From positions 1,154,001-1,218,000 of the forward strand of contig NZ_CP010803.1 in assembly GCF_000960975.1 (NCBI RefSeq): 64,000 nucleotides of DNA, given 5' to 3'. This document shows, in pieces, positions 17,714-27,697 of the stretch. Under the pieces are notes generated by a model, which was not told where the DNA came from, searched no databases, and worked only from the letters and a program-made list of their open reading frames with translations. The translations under genes and the position numbers were made by a program. Source of the DNA: Martelella endophytica. Lineage in GTDB: Bacteria; Pseudomonadota; Alphaproteobacteria; Rhizobiales; Rhizobiaceae. The number at the start of each line of letters is the position of its first letter. The stretch's first letter is position 1.

Positions 17714-18462
17714 ATGTCGCCCTCGTCACCGGCGGCCAGCAGGGCATCGGTCTCGGCATCGCCAAGGCGCTTGCCGCAGGCGGGTTCTCGGTGGCACTTG
17801 CCGCCGAGGCCGATCCGGAAAGTCCCGCCGTGCGCGAGGCGCTGGCAGCGCTTGGCGAAAATGCCCGCTATTTCCGCCACGATGTCCGCGATATCGATGC
17901 CGTACCTGCGCTGCTCGACGCGGTGGAGGCCGAGCTCGGGCCGCTCATGACGTTCGTCTCCAATGCCGGCGTCGGTGCGCCGGTGCGCGGCGACATGCTG
18001 GCGTTGACGCCGGAAAACTTCGATTTTGTTCTTTCGGTGAACCTGCGCGGCGCCTTTTTCCTGGCGCAGCAGGCAGCAGTCAGGATGCTGAAACATCAGG
18101 CGGGCTACCGCTCGATCATCTTCATCACCTCGGTCAGCGCCGAAATGGTTTCCGTCGAGCGCGCCGAATACTGCGTCTCGAAGGCAGGGGCGGCGATGAT
18201 GGCGAAGCTGTTTGCTGCCCGGCTCGCCTCCGAAAACATCGGCGTCTTCGAGATCCGCCCCGGCATCATCGAAACCGGCATGACGGCGGCGGTGCGCGAC
18301 AAGTACACGGCCCGCATCAGGGACGGCCTCGTTCCGGCCGCCCGCTGGGGCACGCCCGACGATATCGGCAAGGCCGTGCTGCCGCTTGCCAGAGGCGACC
18401 TCGCCTTTGCGACCGGCTCGGTCATTGCGGCAGACGGCGGGCTTTCGATTGCGCGGCTATAA
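17710..18462 (+). CDS. Short-chain dehydrogenase/reductase
   Basis: SDR of 250 residues. TGGQQGIG cofactor loop (7-14), N85-A-G, catalytic serine near 141-143 and Y154-x-x-x-K158. An acidic-type beta-2 end (AAEADPES) suggests NAD rather than NADP preference. It overlaps the GMC gene by four bases and is the last gene of the plus-strand block; a convergent LysR gene begins 25 bases on. It likely interconverts a keto and hydroxyl group on the same substrate as the GMC enzyme. Confidence 0.85.
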   Translation: MNVALVTGGQQGIGLGIAKALAAGGFSVALAAEADPESPAVREALAALGENARYFRHDVRDIDAVPALLDAVEAELGPLMTFVSNAGVGAPVRGDMLALTPENFDFVLSVNLRGAFFLAQQAAVRMLKHQAGYRSIIFITSVSAEMVSVERAEYCVSKAGAAMMAKLFAARLASENIGVFEIRPGIIETGMTAAVRDKYTARIRDGLVPAARWGTPDDIGKAVLPLARGDLAFATGSVIAADGGLSIARL

Positions 18463-18487
18463 GCTGCGCGGTCTCGTGCTCGAACCG

Positions 18488-19396
18488 TCAGTCGGCATTG
18501 GCGATGAAAGCCCTGATCAGAGGCACTGTGAAATCGAGAAAGGCCTGAACCCTGAGTGGCGTGTGTGAGCCGCCGAGATAGACCGCATTGATTTCCTCCC
18601 GGTCGGGCGGCAGGACATCACCCAGCACTTCGACGAGGCGGCCGCAGGCCAGATCGTCGCGCATGTGAAAATCGGCAATGCGGGCAAGGCCAGCACCGGC
18701 AACGGCCATGCGCCGCACAGTCTCGCCATTGTTGGCAAGCAGCGGTTCGTTGCCGGTCTGTTCGGTGAACCGGCTGTTCTTGCCTGCCGGCCAGACCGGC
18801 TTTGACCGGCGAAAATTGAAGCCGAGGCAGCGGTGCTGCGCAAGCTCATCCAGCGTTCTCGGCGTGCCGTAGCGCTCAAGATAGGACGGGGCGGCGACGA
18901 TCATCCGCCGTGCCGACCCGATGGGCCGCGCCATCATCCCGGAATCGGGAAGACGCCCGACGCGAAAGGCGACATCCGTGTGATCGAGATAAAGATCGAC
19001 GATTTCATCGGAAAGCGACAGATCAACCGCGATGTCAGGATATGCCTCCCAGAATGCCGGCAGAATCGGCTCGAGAGCGATTGTACCAAGGCCGACCGAG
19101 GCATTGACCCTGACCATGCCGCTGGCACGACCCGCACCGCGAATGATCAGGGTTTCGACTTCCGTCAGGTCGCTCAGCAATTTCTGGCTTCGCTCATAGT
19201 AGAGTTCGCCCTCGGCCGTCAGCGTCAACCTTCGGGTCGAGCGCTCCAGAAGCCTGACGCCCAGGCGTTTCTCAATGCGTCGGATCAGCTTGCTGACGGT
19301 CGACGGCGTCATTCTGAGCTGCCGGGCTGCGCTGGAAAAGCTGCCAGCTTCAACGACACGCTGAAACACCTGCATTTCGCCGGCACGATTATCCAA
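18488..19396 (-). CDS. LysR-family transcriptional regulator
   Basis: LysR regulator of about 302 residues: N-terminal winged helix (VVEAGSFSSAARQLRMTPSTVSKLIRRIE) and a C-terminal effector domain from about residue 90. I place the start at the TTG at 19396 (MDNRAGEMQVF, the usual N-terminus of this subgroup) because GGAG sits six bases upstream; the frame is open to a GTG at 19426. It is divergent from the MFS gene at 19641, the classical arrangement for a LysR protein controlling an exporter, and a palindromic operator candidate overlaps its 5' region. Confidence 0.87.
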   Translation of the reverse strand: MDNRAGEMQVFQRVVEAGSFSSAARQLRMTPSTVSKLIRRIEKRLGVRLLERSTRRLTLTAEGELYYERSQKLLSDLTEVETLIIRGAGRASGMVRVNASVGLGTIALEPILPAFWEAYPDIAVDLSLSDEIVDLYLDHTDVAFRVGRLPDSGMMARPIGSARRMIVAAPSYLERYGTPRTLDELAQHRCLGFNFRRSKPVWPAGKNSRFTEQTGNEPLLANNGETVRRMAVAGAGLARIADFHMRDDLACGRLVEVLGDVLPPDREEINAVYLGGSHTPLRVQAFLDFTVPLIRAFIANAD

Positions 19397-19407
19397 GTGA
19401 CGCTCCG

Positions 19408-19430
19408 ATCTGTGAAATAAAATCACAGAT
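19408..19430. promoter_or_regulatory. LysR-type operator palindrome
   Basis: Perfect inverted repeat ATCTGTGA-N7-TCACAGAT (23 bp, A/T-rich spacer) ending 12 bases upstream of the chosen LysR start. Size, dyad and A/T centre suit a LysR dimer site for autoregulation and for control of the divergent MFS gene. Confidence 0.6.
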
Positions 19431-19640
19431 TATGTGCTCGCCGGACCCATTTGCAAGCAAATCGGGCCATATTATCTTGTCGGACATCAAAGGCAGGATC
19501 GAACCTGCGTTGACCTTTTGAATCAATTTCCCAGTTTCCGGCCCGTTTCCGCCGCATCCGGTCCCTCCCACCCGGAATTGCAGCGCCTGCGGCCGGTTTC
19601 TCAAAAGCGGTTTCTCCCGCAAGGCCAAGGATCTTTCGCT

Positions 19641-20846
19641 ATGAGCCCCAGTGCTCCCAACGCGCGTTTCGCGTTGCTCGCCCTTGCCATCGGTGCCTTT
19701 GGTATCGGCACGACCGAGTTTTCACCCATGGGCATGCTGCCGCAGATCGCCGAGGGTGTCGATGTGTCGATCCCGACTGCGGGTCTGCTGATCAGCGCCT
19801 ATGCTATCGGCGTCATGGTCGGAGCGCCGATCATGACCATCGCTTTCGGCCAGTTCGGCAAACGCAAGGCGTTGATGTTGCTGATGACCATTTTCACCAT
19901 CGGCAATGTGATGGCCGCCCTTTCTCCGGGCTATTACACGCTGCTGGCGGCCAGACTGGTGACAAGCCTCAACCACGGCGCCTTTTTCGGGCTCGGGGCC
20001 ATCGTCGCCGCAAACCTTGTGTCGAAGGAAAAGCGAGCCGCAGCCCTTGCGACCATGTTCATGGGGCTGACCATTGCCAATATCGGCGGCGTTCCGGCGG
20101 CAACGTGGATCGGCCAGCAGATCGGCTGGCGAATGGCCTTTGCCGGAACAGCGATTCTGGGCCTTGTCGCGATCACGGCGCTCGGACTGGCGCTGCCGAA
20201 AGGGGAAGCCGGAAAGAAGGCCGACATACGCCGCGAATTCCGGGTGCTTTCCCGCTCCAACGTGCTTCTTTCCATGGCGACAACCGTCACCGGCGCTGGC
20301 GCCATGTTCACCCTCTACACCTATGTCTCCGCGGCTCTGGAAACGCTGACCGGTGCGTCCGGTGCCTTGGTGACGCTGTGTCTTGTGCTGATCGGCGTCG
20401 GCTTCACGATCGGGAACTGGGCTGGCGGGCGGCTTTCGGCATGGTCTCTCGACGGCGCTACACTGGTCTTTCTCGGTGCGCTGACCGTGATCATGCTCGG
20501 CCTGCCTTTTGCCCTTGAGGCGAAAATTACAGCTGCGATCGGTCTTTTGGTCTGGGGCATCGCCGCCTTTGCCATCGTCTCGCCGGTTCAGACACGGGTG
20601 ATGCAGGCCGCCGAAGAGGCGCCGGCGCTCGCTTCGTCGATCAATATCGGCGCCTTCAACCTCGGCAATGCACTGGGTGCCGCTCTTGGGGCCGCTGTCC
20701 TGCGCTTCGGTATGGGCTATCAGGCCATTCCGGTGGCCGGTGCAGCGCTCGCCGCCCTTGCCTTTGCGGTCGTTCTGTTCGCACGCGCGCGGCAGCGTGC
20801 TGAGCCGTCGCTTGTGAAGGAGGCTGAAAGTCTGCAGGCCCCGTGA
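19641..20846 (+). CDS. MFS transporter, AraJ/drug-exporter type
   Basis: Major facilitator of 401 residues with about 12 hydrophobic segments. The N-terminal G-x-F-x-x-G-x-x-E pattern (GAFGIGTTEFSPMGMLPQIA) is typical of the DHA1/AraJ exporter group, and the loop 2-3 motif reads FGQFGKRKALM. Start at 19641 gives the usual family length, with AAGGAT about nine bases upstream; the frame is open further upstream but without family similarity. Divergent from the LysR gene, which probably controls it. Substrate is unknown. Confidence 0.85.
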   Translation: MSPSAPNARFALLALAIGAFGIGTTEFSPMGMLPQIAEGVDVSIPTAGLLISAYAIGVMVGAPIMTIAFGQFGKRKALMLLMTIFTIGNVMAALSPGYYTLLAARLVTSLNHGAFFGLGAIVAANLVSKEKRAAALATMFMGLTIANIGGVPAATWIGQQIGWRMAFAGTAILGLVAITALGLALPKGEAGKKADIRREFRVLSRSNVLLSMATTVTGAGAMFTLYTYVSAALETLTGASGALVTLCLVLIGVGFTIGNWAGGRLSAWSLDGATLVFLGALTVIMLGLPFALEAKITAAIGLLVWGIAAFAIVSPVQTRVMQAAEEAPALASSINIGAFNLGNALGAALGAAVLRFGMGYQAIPVAGAALAALAFAVVLFARARQRAEPSLVKEAESLQAP

Positions 20847-20857
20847 GACAACCTCTT

Positions 20858-20879
20858 GCGCGGGAACGGCATCCCGCGC
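20858..20879 (+). terminator. GC-rich hairpin after the MFS gene
   Basis: GCGCGGGA (20858-20865) and TCCCGCGC (20872-20879) form a perfect eight-pair stem with a six-base loop, 12 bases after the stop codon. It has no T-run, so it may be a weak or Rho-assisted terminator. Confidence 0.5.
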
Positions 20880-20986
20880 TCGCGACCCATTGATTGGCCT
20901 CCGGCCACAGGAATCACGGTGGCGGCCAGCTTGGCCATCGCCGTGAACTCTGCTGAAATTTTCCTCTTCCTAAACAGCATCTTGCG

Positions 20987-21072
20987 GCATTCGCCCAAAG
21001 TATGAGCATTCGCCCACTTGACAGAATGCAGGTTTGTGGTGAGTAATTGCTCACATCGTAGGCTATTGCTCA
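20987..21072 (+). promoter_or_regulatory. Paired direct repeats upstream of the polyol operon
   Basis: GCATTCGCCCA occurs at 20987-20997 and again at 21006-21016 (19 bases start to start). Nearer the gene, ATTGCTCA occurs at 21046-21053 and 21065-21072, also 19 bases apart, and the first copy is part of GTGAG-N6-CTCAC (21039-21054). Two helical turns of spacing fits cooperative binding of a regulator on one face of the DNA. The DeoR-family protein encoded at 30767-31561 is the obvious candidate. Confidence 0.5.
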
Positions 21073-21092
21073 ATTCTTAGGGAGGAACGAGT

Positions 21093-22406
<1,314 letters not shown>

Positions 22407-22439
22407 GGCTCCTCCGCGGGACGGCCGGGCAGAAGACAC

Positions 22440-22464
22440 TCCGGCAGGTGGTTCACCTGCCGGG
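22440..22464 (+). promoter_or_regulatory. Strong intercistronic hairpin after the binding-protein gene
   Basis: CCGGCAGGTG (22441-22450) and CACCTGCCGG (22454-22463) form a perfect ten-pair stem with a three-base loop, 34 bases after the smoE stop. It has no T-run and the operon continues, so it probably stabilises the smoE end of the mRNA or attenuates transcription into the permease genes, as seen for other binding-protein operons. Confidence 0.65.
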
Positions 22465-22636
22465 AAAGCCCAGGCCCGGCCGTTCGCCCTCACGGACTGA
22501 AAGATTTTTGACCGCCACGCAGCTTAGCGGACGGCGGTGAAAGCCATTTCCGAAGCGAGACGGCGTCAGGCCGCCGCGCGGAAACGTCGGGTCCGGCCGT
22601 GACGGCCGAAGATCCACTTTGCGGGGAAACACTGTC

Positions 22637-23509
22637 ATGGCGACCACCCATACCAAAAATGCTGCAAGGCTGATGATGGCGCCTTCGGTCATTCTGCTTC
22701 TCGCCTGGATGATCGTACCGCTGTCGATGACGATCTACTTCTCGTTCCTGCGCTACAATCTTCTGATGCCGGGTACGGAAAGCTTTGCCGGCTTCATGAA
22801 TTACCGGTTCTTTCTGACCGATCCGGCCTTCTTCCAGGCGATCGGCAATACGTTGATCCTGGTCGGCGGCGTGTTGTTTGCCACTGTCGCGGGCGGTATT
22901 GCATTGGCGCTTCTGCTCGATCAGCCGATGTTCGGCCAGGGCATCGTGCGCATCCTGGTAATCGCGCCGTTCTTCGTCATGCCGACGGTGTCCGCGCTGG
23001 TCTGGAAGAACATGCTGATGAACCCGGTCAACGGGTTGTTCGCCTCGCTTGCGCGGTTCATCGGCATTCAGCCGATCGACTTTCTCTCTTCCATGCCGCT
23101 GACCTCGATCAGCCTGATCGTGGCGTGGCAATGGCTGCCGTTCGCGACCCTCATCCTGCTGACGGCGCTGCAGTCGCTGTCGGAGGAGCAGAAGGAAGCG
23201 GCCGAGATGGATGGCGCCAACGCCTTCAACCGGCTGATCTACATCATCCTGCCGCACATGGCCCGCGCCATCACTGTGGTCGTGCTGATCGAGACGATCT
23301 TCCTGCTTTCGGTCTTCGCCGAAATCCTGGTCACCACCAATGGCGGGCCCGGAACCGAGAGCACCAACCTTACCTACCTCGTCTACATGCAGGCGCTTCT
23401 GCAGTTCGACGTGGGCGGCGCATCCGCCGGCGGCATCATCGCCGTCATTCTCGCCAACATCGTTGCGTTCTTCCTGGTGCGCATGATCGGCAAAAATCTG
23501 GAGGACTGA
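22637..23509 (+). CDS. smoF: Polyol ABC transporter permease 1
   Basis: MalF-type permease of 290 residues with six hydrophobic segments and the EAA loop EQKEAAEMDGANAFNRLIYIILP (about residues 188-210). The ATG at 22637 follows GGGGAAA; an in-frame TTG at 22619 is less likely. Two bases separate its stop from the next permease gene. The 230-base gap upstream holds the hairpin at 22440. Confidence 0.85.
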   Translation: MATTHTKNAARLMMAPSVILLLAWMIVPLSMTIYFSFLRYNLLMPGTESFAGFMNYRFFLTDPAFFQAIGNTLILVGGVLFATVAGGIALALLLDQPMFGQGIVRILVIAPFFVMPTVSALVWKNMLMNPVNGLFASLARFIGIQPIDFLSSMPLTSISLIVAWQWLPFATLILLTALQSLSEEQKEAAEMDGANAFNRLIYIILPHMARAITVVVLIETIFLLSVFAEILVTTNGGPGTESTNLTYLVYMQALLQFDVGGASAGGIIAVILANIVAFFLVRMIGKNLED

Positions 23510-23511
23510 GG

Positions 23512-24342
23512 ATGGCACGACAGGTAACAACACAGAAAAAGCTGGCCTTCACCGTCCTCGCATGGGTCATCGGGCTGCTCATCTTCTTCCCGATCCTGTG
23601 GACCGTGCTGACGAGCTTCAAGACGGAAAGCGAGGCGGTCGCCTCGCCGCCCTCCTTCCTGTTCTTCCACTGGACGCTGGAGAACTATATCGAGGTTCAG
23701 GCGCGCTCGAACTATTTCCACCACTTCTGGAATTCGGTGGCGATCTCGCTCGGTTCGACCATCATCGGGCTCCTGATCTCGGTGCCTGCCGCCTGGGCCA
23801 TGGCATTCTCGCCGACACCGCGCACCAAGGACGTGCTGCTCTGGATGCTCTCCACAAAGATGCTTCCGGCGGTCGGTGTGCTGGTGCCGATCTACATCAT
23901 CTTCCGCGATCTGGGCCTTCTCGATACCCGCATCGGACTGATCGTGGTGATGATGCTGATCAACCTGCCGATCATGGTGTGGATGCTCTACACTTACTTC
24001 AAGGAAATCCCCGGCGAGATCCTCGAGGCCGCCCGCATGGACGGGGCGACGCTCGGCAAGGAGCTCATCTACGTGCTGACGCCGATGGCGGTGCCGGGTA
24101 TCGCTTCCACTCTTCTTCTCAACATCATCCTTGCCTGGAACGAAGCCTTCTGGACCCTGAACCTGACGGCTTCCAAGGCGGCGCCGCTGACGGCCTTCAT
24201 CGCTTCCTATTCGAGCCCGGAAGGCCTGTTTTACGCAAAGCTTTCCGCCGCCTCGACCATGGCGATTGCGCCGATCGTAATCCTCGGCTGGTTTTCGCAG
24301 AAGCAGCTCGTTCGCGGGCTCACCTTCGGCGCGGTTAAATAA
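23512..24342 (+). CDS. smoG: Polyol ABC transporter permease 2
   Basis: MalG-type permease of 276 residues, six hydrophobic segments, EAA loop [20 protein letters not shown] near residues 178-197, and the conserved LAWNEAFW block near the end. The start ATG at 23512 lies two bases after the smoF stop with GGAGGACTGAG upstream. The frame extends far upstream inside smoF, but that is overlap without family similarity. Confidence 0.86.
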   Translation: MARQVTTQKKLAFTVLAWVIGLLIFFPILWTVLTSFKTESEAVASPPSFLFFHWTLENYIEVQARSNYFHHFWNSVAISLGSTIIGLLISVPAAWAMAFSPTPRTKDVLLWMLSTKMLPAVGVLVPIYIIFRDLGLLDTRIGLIVVMMLINLPIMVWMLYTYFKEIPGEILEAARMDGATLGKELIYVLTPMAVPGIASTLLLNIILAWNEAFWTLNLTASKAAPLTAFIASYSSPEGLFYAKLSAASTMAIAPIVILGWFSQKQLVRGLTFGAVK

Positions 24343-24353
24343 GGACAAGACCA

Positions 24354-25355
<1,002 letters not shown>

Positions 25356-25361
25356 ACCCGT

Positions 25362-25381
25362 CGGGGCGGTGCGCCGCCCCG
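25362..25381 (+). promoter_or_regulatory. Hairpin between transporter and dehydrogenase genes
   Basis: CGGGGCGG (25362-25369) and CCGCCCCG (25374-25381) form an eight-pair stem closed by TGCG, six bases after the smoK stop. It lies in a 146-base gap inside the operon, separating transport from catabolic genes, and may be a processing or attenuation site. Confidence 0.5.
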
Positions 25382-25501
25382 CATCACCAACGCGTCGGAA
25401 CCGGAACAGATTGACCGCCAACAGCGACTGCGTGACAACGGTCAAAGAATAGTACGGACAAAACTGCAAAGCTCGGCGTACCAGCTGATCGGAATGAGAC
25501 C

Positions 25502-26983
25502 ATGACCAAGAAGCTTTCCCTGCAAACCCTGAACGCGCACGCGGAAAAGGTGGCGCTGCCGTCCTATCGGCGCGATGGCCTTTCGGCTGGCATCCTGCAT
25601 TTCGGCGTCGGCAACTTCCACCGTGCGCATCAGGCCGTTTATCTCAACGACCTGTTCAACAAGGGCCGCGATCACGACTGGGCGATCATCGGCGCCGGCG
25701 TCATGCCCTCCGATGCGAAGATGCGTGAGGCGCTGGCCGCGCAGGATTTCCTGACGACCGTGGTCGACCAGGAGGCGGACGCAACTTTGGCGACGATTAC
25801 CGGCGTCATGCTCGATATGATCGCTCCGCCGGATTTTGCGAAGATGATTGATCAGCTTGCCGATCCGGCGATCCGCATCGTCTCGCTGACGGTGACCGAG
25901 GGCGGCTATTTCATCGATCCGGCCACCGGCAAGTTTGATCCGAAACACCCGGCGATTGTCGCCGACGGCAACAATCCCGATCAGCCGAAGACCGCATTCG
26001 GCCTGATCATAGCCGGGCTGAAGAAGCGCCGCGCGGCGGGTGTCGCGCCATTCACCGTGATGTGCTGCGACAACATTCCCCACAACGGTGCGGTGACCCG
26101 CGCCACGGTTTCCGGCCTTGCCGAACTCTCCGATCCGGACTTTGCCCAATGGATCCGCGACAACGTCGCCTTCCCCAACGCCATGGTCGACCGCATCACA
26201 CCGGCGACCGGCGACCGCGAGCGGCGCATCACCAGCGAGGACTACGGCATCGACGACAACTGGCCGGTGTTCTGCGAGGGTTTCAAGCAGTGGGTGCTGG
26301 AAGACAATTTCCCGCTCGGCCGGCCGGCGCTGGAAGAGGTCGGCGTCACCTTCGTCGAGGATGTCAGCCCCTATGAGGTGATGAAGCTTCGGATCCTGAA
26401 CGGCGGCCATGCCGCGATCGCCTATCCGGGTGAACTGCTCGACATCCACTTCGTTCACGAAGCGATGGAAAACGAACTGATCGCCGCCTTCCTCGAAAAG
26501 CTCGAGAAGGACGAGATCATCCCGATCGTGCCGCCGGTGCCCGACACCGATCTGACCGGCTATTACGAGCTGATCGCGACCCGCTTCGCCAATCCGAAGA
26601 TCGGCGACACCATCGAGCGGCTGGCGCTCGACGGCTCCAACCGTCAGCCGAAGTTCATCCTGCCCTCCACCGCCGCACGCTTGGAAAAGGGCCTCGATGT
26701 CACCGGACTGGCGCTGGTTTCGGCGCTGTGGTGCCGCTATTTCGAGGGGACGTCGGACAGCGGCCGCAAGATCAAGTTCAACGACGAGGCCGCCGACAGG
26801 CTGCACAAGGCGGCCCTTGCCTCCAAGGCCGAGCCGACGGTCTTTCTCGATGAGCGCGATATCTTCGGCACCATCGCCGACAACGAGCAGTTCCGCAAAC
26901 GCTTCGTCAATGCCTTGACGGCACTGCGCGAGAGTGGCACGGCGGAAACGCTGAAGCGCTACATTGCGGGGGAACTCGCCTAG
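25502..26983 (+). CDS. mtlK: Long-chain polyol dehydrogenase (mannitol/arabitol 2-dehydrogenase family)
   Basis: Oxidises a polyol to a ketose with NAD. The 493-residue length equals that of Pseudomonas fluorescens mannitol 2-dehydrogenase, and the catalytic residues fall at the same numbers: K295, N300 and H303 in MKLRILNGGH. The Rossmann segment GVGNFHRAHQ (about 34-43) and the CDN(I/L)PHNGAVTR block are family hallmarks. In smo operons this enzyme turns mannitol into fructose or D-arabitol into a pentulose. The downstream kinase type suggests D-ribulose could be the product here. It follows smoK after 146 bases. Confidence 0.87.
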   Translation: MTKKLSLQTLNAHAEKVALPSYRRDGLSAGILHFGVGNFHRAHQAVYLNDLFNKGRDHDWAIIGAGVMPSDAKMREALAAQDFLTTVVDQEADATLATITGVMLDMIAPPDFAKMIDQLADPAIRIVSLTVTEGGYFIDPATGKFDPKHPAIVADGNNPDQPKTAFGLIIAGLKKRRAAGVAPFTVMCCDNIPHNGAVTRATVSGLAELSDPDFAQWIRDNVAFPNAMVDRITPATGDRERRITSEDYGIDDNWPVFCEGFKQWVLEDNFPLGRPALEEVGVTFVEDVSPYEVMKLRILNGGHAAIAYPGELLDIHFVHEAMENELIAAFLEKLEKDEIIPIVPPVPDTDLTGYYELIATRFANPKIGDTIERLALDGSNRQPKFILPSTAARLEKGLDVTGLALVSALWCRYFEGTSDSGRKIKFNDEAADRLHKAALASKAEPTVFLDERDIFGTIADNEQFRKRFVNALTALRESGTAETLKRYIAGELA

Positions 26984-27001
26984 ACTGAGGATGCGGGTAC
27001 C

Positions 27002-27673
27002 ATGCCGGCCGAGCCATTGATCATCTTCGATTGCGACGGGGTGCTGGTCGACAGCGAACCGATCTCGCTCGGGGTGCTCAGGGAGGCGCTTGCGGCAGAA
27101 GGCGTCACCATCTGCGCGGAGACTGCGAACCGGCTGTTTCTCGGCCGTTCGCTCTCTACAATGCTGTCAGTGGTCGAGCGCGATTTCGGTGCGACGCTGA
27201 GCGCGGATTTTCTGGAAACCCTGCGCCTGCGGCTCTACGCCCGCTTTCGCCAGGACCTGCAGTCGACCGAGGGCATTGCCGATGCCTGGGCGGGGTTGAA
27301 GATGGCAGGCATCGACTGGTGCGTCGCCTCCTCTTCGCAGCCCGAGCGCATCCGTCTCTCACTTGAACTCGTCGGCCTGATGCCGGCCTTCGCCCCGCCG
27401 GTCTTCTCCGCCACCATGGTCGAGAACGGCAAGCCGGCGCCTGATCTCTTCCTTCTTGCCGCCGAGCGCATGGGGCGCCCGCCGGCAGATTGCATCGTCA
27501 TCGAGGACAGCCCCGCCGGCATTTGCGCCGCAAAGGCCGCGGGCATGCGGGTTTTCGCCTTTCTCGGCGGCAGCCACGCACGCAATCCCGCCTATCACGA
27601 GGCGATCGCAGCCATGGAGCCGGACCAAATGTTTGACGCCATGGACATTCTCGTTAAACTTGTCCGAAAATAA
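27002..27673 (+). CDS. HAD-superfamily sugar phosphatase
   Basis: A 223-residue HAD hydrolase of the phosphoglycolate phosphatase/beta-phosphoglucomutase group: DCDGV(L) at residues 10-14, cap domain, ASSSQ motif II, NGKPAPD motif III and IEDSPAG motif IV. It lies 18 bases after the dehydrogenase and 24 before the kinase. HAD genes recur in smo operons; a role in removing or recycling a dead-end sugar phosphate is plausible, not shown. Confidence 0.82.
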   Translation: MPAEPLIIFDCDGVLVDSEPISLGVLREALAAEGVTICAETANRLFLGRSLSTMLSVVERDFGATLSADFLETLRLRLYARFRQDLQSTEGIADAWAGLKMAGIDWCVASSSQPERIRLSLELVGLMPAFAPPVFSATMVENGKPAPDLFLLAAERMGRPPADCIVIEDSPAGICAAKAAGMRVFAFLGGSHARNPAYHEAIAAMEPDQMFDAMDILVKLVRK

Positions 27674-27697
27674 GCGGGCGAGGAACAGGGGTAGGAG

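Noticed and set aside
20987..21072. Possible CRISPR-like array because of repeated 8-11-base units
   Set aside because: Only two copies of each unit, 19-base steps and no unique spacers of uniform length; a regulator-binding layout fits better. No cas genes are present.
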